Positions 1 to 10,307 of a DNA stretch of 64,000 bases are shown one piece after another (positions within the stretch are counted from its first letter, which is position 1; every line of letters begins with the position of its first letter). Origin of the DNA: Colius striatus (lineage: Eukaryota > Chordata > Aves > Coliiformes > Coliidae); the NCBI RefSeq assembly GCF_028858725.1, contig NC_084768.1, forward strand, positions 29,914,664 to 29,978,663, written 5' to 3'. The notes under the pieces were generated by a model that ran no database searches, was not told the origin of the DNA, and saw only the letters and a list, made by a program, of their open reading frames with translations. The translations under genes and the position numbers were made by a program.

Positions 1-373
1 CTTAGATAAATCCCAGCAAAACGTAAAGCGTTTGAAATGTAACTCTAAGAAAGAAGGTCTCTGAATTCGAAGTCTTTCTGAGAAGCTCCATTCTGGAGTG
101 TCAGAGAGCAGAAGGTGCTGATGGATCTGGGTATTTCCATCTGCCCCGTCACCGTTTAAAACAGGATGGATATGATAATCATTGCTTAATGATTTCGTTA
201 CAAAAGCTTTGCTGCACCCTGTGTTTGAGCTGTCATTAGAATAGATGTTTGCATGTGGTTGATATTTAACATTTGGGAGTGTGGGAAAATTTCCTGTGAA
301 TGAAATCTGTGAAGAAGATGAAGAAAGCAGGACATTTTCTCCCCCTGCCACCAAAGTACTTTTAATCCCTTAC
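1..373. other. No gene recognised; possible intron of a divergent minus-strand gene
   Basis: This is AT-rich sequence with no repeat family or coding segment I can support. If the exon-like segment at 374-455 on the minus strand is real, this stretch would be the start of its downstream intron, because a consensus donor (GTAAGG on the minus strand) abuts it at 373. Confidence 0.3.
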
Positions 374-455
374 CTGTGCAGAAATGATTCCCTTTTTTTG
401 TGGTGAAATACACAGAGGAAATGTCATTGTAGACCATTTCAGCCAAGGTGAGAGT
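374..455 (-). CDS. Candidate coding exon of an unidentified divergent gene
   Basis: On the minus strand an 82-nt open segment starts directly after a CTAG acceptor and ends at CACAG|GTAAGG, a near-perfect donor. The frame is closed by a TAG overlapping the acceptor itself, so the frame is open exactly from the putative splice site. It encodes 27 residues plus one base; part of it reads AEMVYNDISSVYFTTKKGNH, which looks protein-like. The exon starts on a codon boundary. I do not recognise the family. The acceptor has only a weak pyrimidine tract, so chance remains possible. If real, it is the second exon of a gene transcribed leftward from the CpG island that also serves TESK2. Confidence 0.33.
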
Positions 456-1298
456 CTAGAGGCTAAACTGAATCAATATATTGCAGAGCAGAGATTTTAA
501 TGCAACTGTAAGGACAAATCTCTGTTCAGTATTATTTGCAGAGCTGGTGGTGATGTTGCTATCATGAATCTCACTCAAAGCACATTTTGTATTGAGCTGA
601 GAAGATTAAACTTAATGACAAAGGATAAACAGAAAATCTATCACTAACATGGCATGGCAATGCTAACTCTGAGATCCTTTTTAGTTACAACTCTGCTGGT
701 TTTAACTGGGATTTGGTTATTCTGTCCAAGACTCTACAGCAAGTGAACTTCATTTTTTGAAGAGTTTCAGTAAAAATAGCTCAGCCTTTGCCAAAGATGA
801 GGTCAGAGGGGAAAAAATCAGTCCTGTGCCAAGGTGAAACAAAACCCAACCGCTCTCACAAGCGTTTAATGAGACGTTCCTGTCCTGCCGTGCTTTGGAA
901 TGGATACTTGGAAGCTTGGCAGCGTGTCCTAGGAGGAAGAAAAGTATCTTTCCTATAGCTGTTACAGGCTGCCTACACGTGGAGAAGTTATCATTTGCGA
1001 AATGACAGCCCGTGTGTGAAAATGATGGACTCTTTACAGCCTGGCAGCCAAAGCCTGGGGATATTCGAGGCGCACTAAGCAGCGGCCTGAGGGGCTGAGC
1101 GGGACTCGGTGCAGCCAGCTCCCGTTGCGGCCGGCACCACGGCTGGAGCGAAAGGGAAGGCCTGGAGTAAAACGCTCGAGTTGCCAGACTTGGAAGGAGG
1201 AAAAGCCCCGAGCAAGGGGTGAACCCTGGGCAAAAGGCAGCGGGTGACGGGTGACTAGAGGCAGCGACGGCAGGGACGCCGCCGCGGACCCCGGTTAC

Positions 1299-1463
1299 GG
1301 GCCCTCTCAAGCCCCAGCTGAGCGTTGCACAGCTTCTAGGGCCGAAACCCAGCGGCGCTTGCAGCACGCCCCGGCGCAGGCCCGAGGTGCGCACGGACAG
1401 GCGGCGGCGGCTGCCCCGGCCCCCGGCCCGAGCCCGCCGCGGCTCCTCGGCCGCCGTCGCCAT
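1299..1463 (-). CDS. Candidate first coding exon of the divergent minus-strand gene
   Basis: A minus-strand ATG at 1463-1461 lies in a strong Kozak context (GCTGCCATGG). It opens an Ala/Arg/Gly-rich frame of 55 codons beginning MATAAEEPRRARAGGRG. A possible donor (CCC|GTAACC) closes it at 1299 in phase 0, which is the phase required by the candidate exon at 374-455. The open frame itself runs much further leftward, so the end is uncertain. GC-rich DNA readily gives long open frames by chance and the donor is not a strong consensus. The TATA-like element and CCAAT cluster to the right would lie upstream of this start. Product unknown. Confidence 0.22.
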
Positions 1464-1523
1464 GGCAGCCGCGCGCGGGCCGCCGGGACCCGTCCCGCTG
1501 ACAGCTCCCCGCCCACCGCTGCC

Positions 1524-1529
1524 TATAAA
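1524..1529 (+). promoter_or_regulatory. TATA-like element
   Basis: TATAAA in the context GCCTATAAAC, within otherwise GC-rich DNA. On the minus strand it reads GTTTATAGG, about 60 bp upstream of the candidate minus-strand ATG at 1463, so it could serve either direction. No transcript data support its use. Confidence 0.3.
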
Positions 1530-1538
1530 CACGAGGCG

Positions 1539-1842
1539 ATTGGTTCCTCCGCCCGCCCGTCACCGCGCGCATCGCGCGCCTATTGGCTAACTCTCGTAGT
1601 TATAGCCCGCCCCCGGAGGCGCCCCTAGCAACGCCTCCATCGCTTTCCTGCCATTGGCTCCCGCTCTGCTCCCGGGAGTTGTTTTCCCTCTCATGGTTGG
1701 TCAAGCTGCTTGCCCCTTAAGTGGCTTCTGTCCAATTAGGAAGGGGCACTCACATGGACTGTTTGCCCGTCCTTCCGCCCCGTTTCCCTTGCCCCATTGG
1801 CCGAGCGCCCCTGTCCATCCGGCGTCGCCCGGCGCCGATTGG
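1539..1842. promoter_or_regulatory. Cluster of six NF-Y (CCAAT) boxes
   Basis: ATTGG, the inverted CCAAT pentamer, occurs at 1539-1543, 1582-1586, 1653-1657, 1796-1800 and 1838-1842. A direct CCAAT occurs at 1732-1736. Two neighbouring pairs are spaced 42-43 bp apart. Several have the extended form (ATTGGCT) preferred by NF-Y. This density in about 300 bp is well above chance and is typical of TATA-poor CpG-island and bidirectional promoters. NF-Y binding is inferred. Confidence 0.65.
1624..1632. promoter_or_regulatory. Possible RFX X-box half site
   Basis: CCTAGCAAC matches the strong half of the RFX X-box; the left half (GGCGCC) is a poor match. RFX factors drive ciliary and spermatogenic genes, which would suit a testis-biased kinase or a ciliary divergent partner. 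Sequence match only. Confidence 0.35.
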
Positions 1843-1899
1843 CTGTCAGGGCAGGGCGGCTGCTGCTCGGGTGCCGCCCCCGCGCTGTGGGCGGCTCGA

Positions 1900-2135
1900 C
1901 GGCGGCAGGGGCGGACGCGTGAGGAGGCGGAGGCGGGGGCCGCGGCCGGGGGAGGAGGAGCCGCAGCGATCACGGCCACGGGTGGCACAGCTGGGCTCAC
2001 GCCTCACATGGGGCCCCCTCGCTTGCGGCAGCGGCGGGGCAGACCCTCCCCGGCTTGCTGAGGGTTGGCCGCGAGTGGGATATGCGGCCATGAGAGCCCG
2101 CGCCGCCCTCAGGCCCTGCTGGCGCTGCCGCTCAG
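1900..2135 (+). other. TESK2: Candidate 5' non-coding exon 1 of TESK2
   Basis: The best donor in the CpG island is CTCAG|GTAACG at 2135/2136, upstream of the coding exon, whose acceptor lies at 10003. The exon would be entirely 5' UTR. It carries two short upstream ORFs: ATG-CGG-CCA-TGA at 2082-2093, and a second ATG at 2090 that overlaps that stop and reads across the splice. The start is a guess placed downstream of the CCAAT cluster. Other weaker donors exist nearby (near 2302 and 2395), so alternative first exons are possible. Confidence 0.5.
2090..2135 (+). promoter_or_regulatory. TESK2: Splice-created upstream ORF (first part)
   Basis: ATG at 2090 in a good context (GCGGCCATGA) gives 15 codons (MRARAALRPCWRCRS) plus one base before the putative donor. 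Joined to the acceptor at 10004 it continues through GGA-TCC-AGC and ends at TGA 10045-10047, 29 codons in all. That is 38 nt before the TESK2 ATG. If exon 1 is correct, this uORF should reduce translation of the kinase. It depends on the inferred splice. Confidence 0.4.
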
Positions 2136-2167
2136 GTAACGGCCGGCGCGCGCGGGGACGGGACGGG

Positions 2168-2192
2168 AGGCTAGGCTAGGCTAGGCTAGGCT
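2168..2192 (+). repeat. Pentamer microsatellite (AGGCT)5
   Basis: Five perfect tandem copies of AGGCT lie about 30 bp inside intron 1 from the putative exon 1 donor. It is short and may be polymorphic. Confidence 0.9.
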
Positions 2193-5100
2193 GTTCTCCG
2201 GGGGCAGCTGGCGAGGGGAATGTCTGGGCGGGGGCACCCCCAAAAGGCAGTGAGGGAGGAGAGGAGCCGCGGCGGGGGCGGGCACGCTCGCTGCTGGCGG
2301 AGGGTAACGCGGTGTCCCCCCGCGCCCGCCGTGCCGTCAGATGAGGATGCGTTTCGGCGGGCAGGTGCGTGGAGGGGCAGCGTTCGTCCTGGGGGTGAGA
2401 TATGAGGCGGAGCTGGTGCAGCGGGGGACGGCTGAACTCTGCGGGGAAAGACGTGCCCTGATCCGGGGGCAAGGGTCTGGCTGAGCGCGGCCAGGATCTT
2501 TGCCCAGGCTCGTGAGGGGCTGCGTTGAAAACGGTCACTTTGCCAAGAGGAGCGAAAACTTGGCTCGGGTTTTGCTGCTTTAAGTGCTACCCTGTAAGAA
2601 TACATGAATCATGTTTTAATGATGGGCTTGACTGTTCAGGAGTATGCGCACTTATGTTTGCTTTATGGTCTTCAGATGAAAGGTGCTGTATAAGTACAGA
2701 CGATCACTCTTAATGTTGCATTCCTTTGAGGGTGGGAAGTGTATTTGCTTTAAGTAGGGGGGACTTTCCACCTGGGTATTCTTCTAGATGGTACCTTGAT
2801 AGTTGACAGCTAAAATTTCGATAGTACTGAGCTGAATTTTATTGAAGTTCATACCTTTCTGTTCGTTTCCCTAGAAAAGACTTACAGGTAGGATTGAGGC
2901 AAGTTTATGAGAAGCCTTTGTGCTTCAACCATTGTTTTAATTAGAGATCAGAGTTCTAGCATATTTTATTGTCTGCAGAATCAACAGACTTACAGTTCTA
3001 TGGACTTAATTAGGCAGTGGAATTTACAACCTAAGATAAGATTTTTTTTTTTTTAAATGAGAAACTCTGATATGCCCAGCAGACTTGCAATAAACCTTTC
3101 CATTTAGTCATCATCTCTGGAAATTATCATTGCATATGATATCCTCATAGGCCAATAAAAATGTCATTTTCTGACTCTTGCAGAAGTATATCAAACAGCT
3201 GTAGACACGGCTGAGTAATTCCGTTGTCCCTTTTGGTTTGTCTTCATGTAAAACTTGCATGCAAAACGTGAGGAGCATGAGCTGAAGGCAAGAGAGGTGG
3301 GTTTCCTGTACCTGGTGGCAAGTGTGTGCTCCTCTGTGGTTTTTGTTTGGCCTTTGTTTCGTGCTGTTTCATTAGGATGAGCCACTAGCAGTGGGAACAG
3401 AGTGGGAGGTAGGGACAGAGCAATCCTTGCTTCAGTGCTTAGTATTTTTGTGACTGTGGAAGGAGGAGGTTGAGCTGAATGAGGTGTTCTGTTGGTACAG
3501 GCCTCCTGAAACCTAGGTATACTCTCCACTTCTACACATTCCCTTTTGCCGTTGTAATTATTTATGCAAATGATTTCACAAATTCGTGAAAGAGTTGCAG
3601 GGTTAAAGGAGGGCACTGCTGCTTCTGTGTCTGCTGCAGGAAAGAATGAAGCTTGTGGTTCACTTGCATCATGGGTTCCCTTTCTGTATTCTTCCCGTAG
3701 CTGAGAACCATGCATTTGCACAATGGCAAAGCTTTTTATTGTATTCTTGCAGCATGACAGCTTGCATCCTGGCACAGAAAATAAATGCTTTTCTAGGCAA
3801 GATTAGAAAAGGTCAATGTTTGGGTTTTTAAAACCCTTTTTCCTACTTATTAGCTCCCTAATGTGTTCATTTGAAGTCGTGTATTTATCAGTAAGTACAT
3901 CTGATAATTGTTAACTGTATCACACTGGCTCCATCTGTTGTCTGATGCTCAGTCCTCTTTCTGACTTAGGTAGTAAGCTTCTCTTCATATGGACCTGTCA
4001 CTTTTTCTTAACTTGAACACATTTCTGGTAGTGGCTAAGCCTCTTTTTTTCTTTTATATGATCATCCCAATGGTTGCACTGGAGAGCTGTGATAGTTTTT
4101 GCAACCAGGAGCAGAGTTAGTCCAGCTTTTGAAGGCTGACTTTTTACTCTCCGGGTCTGTAGCTCCTACACTCTGAATTGTGTGTTTTCCCCTTGGTGCT
4201 CAGGGCACTTCAGATCTATATATCAATATCTGCAATATCTTAACGAGAACAAACTGGGGAAGCTCTGTTCTCACTCCAGAAATTCATAAATGAGTCAGGA
4301 TGATGTTCTTGTTCCGTTTGTGCTGCTGGTACCTGAATTGAACATGGGACTGGGTGTTTCACTGTAACATGAAACCAGTCACACGGATTGGTGTTTCAGC
4401 TGTATTTTAAAAGTGGATTACTGCATGTGTTAAATATTTGTGGAGATGATACTTTTAGCTGGAAAATACAAATATTGACTAGCTTGAGTGATGGTGTATG
4501 CATGTATGATTGTGTCCAAGAGAGATCAGACAGCTATGAAATTCAGGCTGCTTACTTTATCTTCGCCTCTCTCTAGGATTCTTGTTCTCTCTTCTTGCCT
4601 TTACTGTGTTGAATTGTCTCACTGACTGCATTGAAACAACAGAAAAGTTGCTGTCTGAATCCTACAAACACCCCCACTCCCTGTGCTAATAGAGCTGTCA
4701 ATTCTCAGTCATAAACCTGTTGGAGAGGCTGAGGGGGAAATTCCTTGATTATTGAGACGTCACAGTACCTGTTGGCATTGGAAGGCTTTGATTCCAATTG
4801 TTTTTCTCAAGACCTAAGCAAATGTCAGCTTGCTGACACCTGGAAGGCATGAAAGGCTTCTCAGTATCTTTACTGAGCTGTTTTGTTAGGCAAACATAGT
4901 ATATTAAAATTACCCATTTGAAACATCAGCTGTGTGTTGTAGATGATCTACTTGAATGAGTATTTAACTCTAAAGATGCTCTGTAACTAAGCTTGAGTCT
5001 GTCTGCTGTGTGGACTGGAGTGACTAAAACTAGGCTAAGAGAGGAATGGATTTTTTTGCAAGATCCTTCTGTAAAGGTTTAGTTTTGTCTTATAATTAGA

Positions 5101-5884
5101 CCCTAGAAACTACTGGCAGTTATGCTGCATGCGTAAGAGTCAAGTGGCATTCTGTTTGTTTGAGTTTTTAATACACCCCACCCCCACATTTATATTTGCC
5201 TTCTAAATATGTGCCTGTGCTTGATGCAAATATTTTTAAACCTCCAACCTTGGCCCTGAATCCTGATCTCTGCAGTAAGTTAATGGCTAGTCTCTCTTAC
5301 TGATTTAAAACTTGGCTACAGTCACAAAATAAATGAACTGTTTGTTTCAGCTTAGCCTCTTGTGGAGGTTTGTTTGCATTCTAAAACCACGATGCAGTTC
5401 AGCAGACTTCCAGTTTCTGGAGTGGTGTTGTAGGGCTAATGCAGGCCTCTGCTAAGGAATGTCAGCTCTGCTTGTGGGAAGCTTATGCTATGAGAATACT
5501 GGGTAGAGCTAGGAATTATCCCCTGCAGCGGAGAGGAAATTAAAGCAAAATGTTACCTAAATGAAAATAGAAAATGTCGAGATTTTCACCTTCCAGTGCA
5601 GTGTCGTGACTAAGACTATAAACTAGACCTTAAGACTTACCCTGTAAAAGCAGTCAAAAAGACTTTAGCTTCAGGATGAGTTGGGCCAAAAATAGTGCAA
5701 GCTCTGGTACTTGTTAGCCACCTTGTCTGTAAATATTTGATACTATTTTTCTGTGAAAGACAAGAAGTTAAGTTGTGGACAAACTGAGGAACTTTCCTGT
5801 TAGGAAAGTGGATGAGAAGAAAGTCGTGGAATGTCTGGTTCTCTTTACCTGTTTGGTTTGGTTTCTTGTGCTTCATTCCCAAAC

Positions 5885-5922
5885 TTTTTTTTTCACGTTT
5901 TTCTTTTTTTTTTTTTTTTTTT
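5885..5922 (+). repeat. T-rich low-complexity tract
   Basis: Interrupted poly-T: T9, then CACG, T5, C, and an uninterrupted run of about 19 T, followed by C6. It could be the remnant of a retroposon tail on the minus strand, but no element body is recognisable beside it. Confidence 0.8.
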
Positions 5923-8900
5923 CCCCCCTCTCCAAGCTATGGAACTTGAAGTCAATTCAGTCTTTGGAAGATTTTTGTCCTTTATATTCCTTTGAAGCTT
6001 TTCTGAAACTTGCACATTACTACAGTGGTTTTATTGTTTTCTTCCCCAAGTGATTACTTTGAGTGACATTTGCCAGCATAATTCCTTCATGTTTTTGTAG
6101 TGCTGAAGTTTTAAACTCATAGCCTGATGTAGCTTTGATAGTTAACTCTTGGCAAATGACTTATGTCAAACCTTTGGCATCTTGTTCTTCAGAAAACCTT
6201 TTCATATTAATAACACACATCCACCAGATTTATTGCTTTCCAGGCCGAATGCCTAGTGACAGTTTTCTGTGTCTAAAAATGGTGGTGGTTGTTGTTAAGA
6301 CCATCTTTTAGGAAATTGAGAATTTGACATATGAGTGCAAATATGCACGTATTTATAAAGATCCTGGGGATGGAAAATGGCTGGGTAACACACTGAAATG
6401 GTTTTTCAAATCATCTTGTTTTATACCCTGAAGCATTAAAGGGATGGCTGAAGTTGAGAAGCCTTTACCCGTTTTTATGTCTATGAGGTATAAAGTGTTA
6501 AGTACTGGCTAATATGTCACCTGTTAGTTTTACATTGATATGTGGGGTATATTTTAATGTGATATTGGGGGGTTTCTATCTTTAAATATTTACAGGCTTA
6601 GGCATTGGTTTCAGAAGCCAAACATCTAATTAACAAATAAATGCTGATACTATTTGCATTTAGAGTAATTTCTGTAATTAAAAAATGAATTTATTCATGC
6701 AGTGGAGAAACTGATCTGAACATAAAATTAACTTTCTTTTTCTTTAAGAATTGGGATTTTTTTTTTAACCAAGAAATTAAAACATGATAGGGCATGAAAC
6801 ATCCTGAAATTTTGCTTTCCTTAATATAACAAATGGATGAGTAGAGCAGGTATAATCTAATGCAGGTGTGTTATTGTAATTTACTTTTGCCTTGGCAGAG
6901 CGAGGTATATTTTTTGTTGTGTAAGGATATCAGAAAAAAAACCTGAGAAGTTATTGGGAAATAATTTTTTTTAGAGTGTTTACTGCATTGTTTAAACTGG
7001 CTGTTGAGCACATCTTAGGAGTTTTTAAGCTGAACTTTTGTATGAAAAAAGATACCCAGCAACCTTTTAGCTGGTTGCAGGATTTGGAGGATAGTCTTGG
7101 ATTCTGTTCAGTGCACTTTAATTAACCGTACAAGGTAGTAAATTAAAGTACCTCAGACTGTCTTGACAGTCAATTAAACCTTGGATCATTGCAAATGTGA
7201 TCATTAGTATAATTGGCCAAAATGACAGGAGGCCCACTTGGAATTGTGCCCACTTGAAATTTTTCTCTAATTCTGTGTATGCAGTCCTAGGCAGAATACT
7301 AGACAAATGGAGCTCTATCCTAATAATTTTTGAAGATTTTGTATAGCTGTTTGGAAAGAAGGCAAACTCTAACAGGCAAAAATGAAAGAATAGGTTACTT
7401 AGGAATCCAGATGGCAAAACCTTTTGGGGTTTATGTTGTGTGAAGTACTTTGAATCTCATCTTTCATTGTGGATTTGTATACAGTTTTGCAAAGTTCACC
7501 ATGTGATTTCAATCAAAGGGAGGTGTATGTATGAGGGAGATTTTTGTCTTTTTTTAACTAGGTTGAGAGACTATCTTGAGAGCTGATCTTCTGTTAATGG
7601 TATCTGGATACTGAAGACAGAGTTAGGCTTTTCCTTCTGTTTAAGACTGCTTACCTAACTTGGTATCTTCCTTTAGTAACACAACAGTCATCCTTATTTT
7701 ATTCCTATGCGTTATCTTGCTTTGCTTGAGAACTTAAACTCAATTTCCTGATTTACAAGTTGCTTTAGTTTGCTGGGCTGCAGTGGGGATGTGGTGTTGC
7801 ACTAGATTTAGCAGGGCTGTCTGTGAGCTCCAAGGTCTGCTTCATATGACGTAACTGTGATACTGGATTATCAGACTGGGCATTTCTTGGGCAAATGCTT
7901 GCTTCTTGCCTTGGAACGTGTTTAGTGCATATAGGTACTACTCTGCAATTAAGTTCTAAAAGATAGTTTCTTCAGTTACAGCAGGTTTTCTAGTCAGTCT
8001 CCAAAGATACTTGCATCTTCTGTTCCAGAAAGCAAATTGTTAACTCCATGGTGTCTTGTCTGTCCTCCTTCCATAGACAGTTCTTTCTTTATCTCCTTGA
8101 AAAGTAACTAAATGATAGTTTGTTCCTCTCAGATCAAAAGGAATTATTTAAGTGTGCCTTGGAAATTCCTGGGCATCTTCACTATAGCTGGAGAGGTTCT
8201 CTGGGTTATTTTTCTCAGCTGAGGAGGCTTTGTCTTCCCATGGTGCTTCTGTACCATTTCCAGACCCTCGAGCTCATGGAGCAAGAATATGAGATCAGAA
8301 ATTGGATCCTTATCTTCTGTGTGGCAATCAGCCACACCATAACATTAGACCATGTATTATTCTCATCTGAAAAGTGCAGTAAGCTCCTGCATGTGTGAGT
8401 CTGCATATACAGTTCTGTAGGAATACCACAATGTGGGACTTTGCCAGAGCTTAAATTTTCTTAATCAGGCCTTGGTAAAGCTCTCTTACACTCACCAATT
8501 CCTGTTTAGAGAGGTAAGTGTTGAGGTGTTTGAAATAAACACCCTCCAAAAATATGGAGTGATTATTTTTTTTAAAAAAAATCATTTTGATTTTTTAGAG
8601 AGGGCTGTCTGAGATGAATTTGATGCAGTTCAACAGCTCTTCTGAAGGCAGAGAAAGACTGTGTGTTCCTCTGATGGGTTGGCACAGGGCGTCTCTGAAA
8701 GATACACTGCATACAAAACACGGGTACAGCAGCACTGCTATATATTCAGAGGACAGCTGGTGTGCCTCTGTTTTGGTGATGCTCTTCACATTTAGTATAT
8801 TGTTCAGGTTCTGTACATCTGTGCAAATAGAAGTGTAATTGCCTGGACTTCTCCCTGCTTTGTGATTACTTCGCCCACCTGTTTTTTTTAATCATATATT

Positions 8901-10003
8901 AAAAAAACTATTGTTTCCTTCCACTCTAGTCAAAAAAAAAGAGAGAGAAACAAATCCATCCTCTCTGTGACTGCCCACTTTGCTCAGGTTTTATAAGGGC
9001 ACACCAAATGGCTGTAAATGAGCAGTTAAGTGTGGAAAAGATGAATAACCTCCTGAGTCTAAGGTTTAAAGAGGGAGTAAAAAAAAAGTAGGCCACCTGT
9101 CAAGTCTGCCAGTCCAAGCTGAATTTGATGGGCTCCAGAGTCATCCTGATTACTTCATCATCCTCTTAAAAAGAAAAAAAAAATAGATTCCCTTACTGTG
9201 GGGTTTTTCCCTTGGTGTTGTTTTGGCTTTTTTTCCCCCTTGGACTTGGCAAGTGTAGCTTGTTTCCTGTGTTTTCAGTTGAACTAAGATTACTATAAAT
9301 TTAAAAAGTATGTTTGTGGGGAGAATTGTTCTGGCAGTTTCTTATAAAAATACTTTGGGTTTGTAACAGGATTGTTGATGTGTTTGTAAATTTGGGGGCT
9401 AGCTCTTTAGTGGGTAAGAATTTGTGGTTAAGGAATTAGTCTTGGAACACTCACAGGTGGAAGCTTTAAAAACAAAGGTTTTGGTGTTCCAGCAGCTGTT
9501 ATTGACAAGCAATAATATTCTTGATGTCAACTGAAAGTTGATCTGTTATTATAGTTAGGGATCCTTTGTTCAGTCCTTAGTGTGAAATGATTGCTTGCAA
9601 TAGCAGTGGATTGGTCACCAACTGCTACTGAAGTAGAATGCAATGTACCTTTTGCTTCATTGCTTAGCTACCAGAACTTCAATAAAAAAGAAAGAGGTGG
9701 AGGGGAGGGAATCAAAGTTGTTTGTTACCAGTTGAATTTTGAGTTCTAAACCTATTCGTCTCACAATAACCAGAGCATAGCAGAGTTCCATAAATCTAAA
9801 GGAAAAAAATCATTAGATTTTCTGTTTTTACTGATGATGCTGTGTGGTTGGTGGTGGTAGTTTTTTTCCCTTTGGGTTTTTGTGCCCCTACTTGGATATC
9901 TTCTGCTATTTTTCCCTTTAAAGTGGTGTAAGCTGTGTTGGAGTCCTATCAAACTTCTCTAATATGTTTGTAATAATGGCATTCTCAATTTCCTGTGTTT
10001 TAG

Positions 10004-10085
10004 GATCCAGCAAGACTAGAGAAGACAGCACAGTACCTAAGATGTGAGAAGTTCTCCCTTAGCAAAGTAAAAGCTTGTTTTCAAA
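10004..10085 (+). promoter_or_regulatory. TESK2: TESK2 5' UTR within exon 2
   Basis: The 82 nt between the acceptor (TTTTAG at 10003) and the start codon. It contains ATG-TGA at 10042-10047, a minimal start-stop ORF that is also the last sense codon and stop of the longer spliced uORF. An in-frame TAA at 10068-10070 rules out any N-terminal extension of the kinase into this region. Confidence 0.75.
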
Positions 10086-10307
10086 ATGGACCGAAGTAAA
10101 CGGAATTCAATAGCAGGATTTCCACCACGCTTGGAGCGCGCTGAAGACTTCGATGGTGGCGCTGGAGGAGAGGGGACTGTATCCCAAATAGGAAGAGTTT
10201 GTACCTCTTCATACAGAGCCCTGATAAGTGCCTTTTCCAGACTCACTCGTCTTGATGACTTCACTTGTGAGAAAATTGGCTCTGGTTTCTTCTCTGAGGT
10301 GTTCAAG
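10086..10307 (+). CDS. TESK2: TESK2 coding exon 1 (N-terminus and glycine-rich loop)
   Basis: Encodes residues 1-74, beginning [15 protein letters not shown], an N-terminus characteristic of TESK2. The Gly-rich region ([10 protein letters not shown], residues 21-30) precedes the kinase domain, which opens at [28 protein letters not shown] (residues 65-72) is the ATP-binding P-loop. The ATG has A at -3 and G at +4, and an in-frame TAA sits 18 nt upstream, so the start is secure. The exon ends on a codon boundary after FK, at AAG|GTGTGT. TESK2 is a dual-specificity kinase acting on cofilin Ser3 in actin remodelling, reported mainly in testis (Sertoli cells) but widely expressed. Confidence 0.95.

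Larger units (their letters stand above)
1050..2450. promoter_or_regulatory. CpG-island promoter, probably bidirectional
   Basis: Base composition changes sharply here: dense CG dinucleotides, GC boxes (for example GGGGCGG at 1908-1914) and long G/C runs, against AT-rich flanks. It precedes the first coding exon of TESK2 and contains the best candidate 5' non-coding exon. The core 1500-1850 is crowded with CCAAT elements. Minus-strand exon-like ORFs on the left suggest that transcription may leave in both directions. Boundaries are by eye. Confidence 0.8.
2136..10003 (+). other. TESK2: TESK2 intron 1
   Basis: The intron begins GTAACG and ends TTTTAG. The first 300 bp are still CpG-rich; the rest is AT-rich. 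It holds homopolymer T runs (notably 5885-5922) and an (AGGCT)5 repeat. A 194-codon minus-strand open frame at 3191-3775 resembles no family I know. No other gene or repeat is supported. Confidence 0.6.

Noticed and set aside
750..1460. Long minus-strand open frame (up to 260 codons) read in full as one protein
   Set aside because: Only its first part lies in the CpG island, and it runs into AT-rich DNA with no domain. GC-rich DNA is poor in stop codons. I kept only the first 55 codons as a candidate exon.
1251..2179. Several Arg/Pro/Ala-rich open frames on both strands across the CpG island
   Set aside because: These are low-complexity frames due to GC content, overlapping each other in different frames, with no splice or family support.
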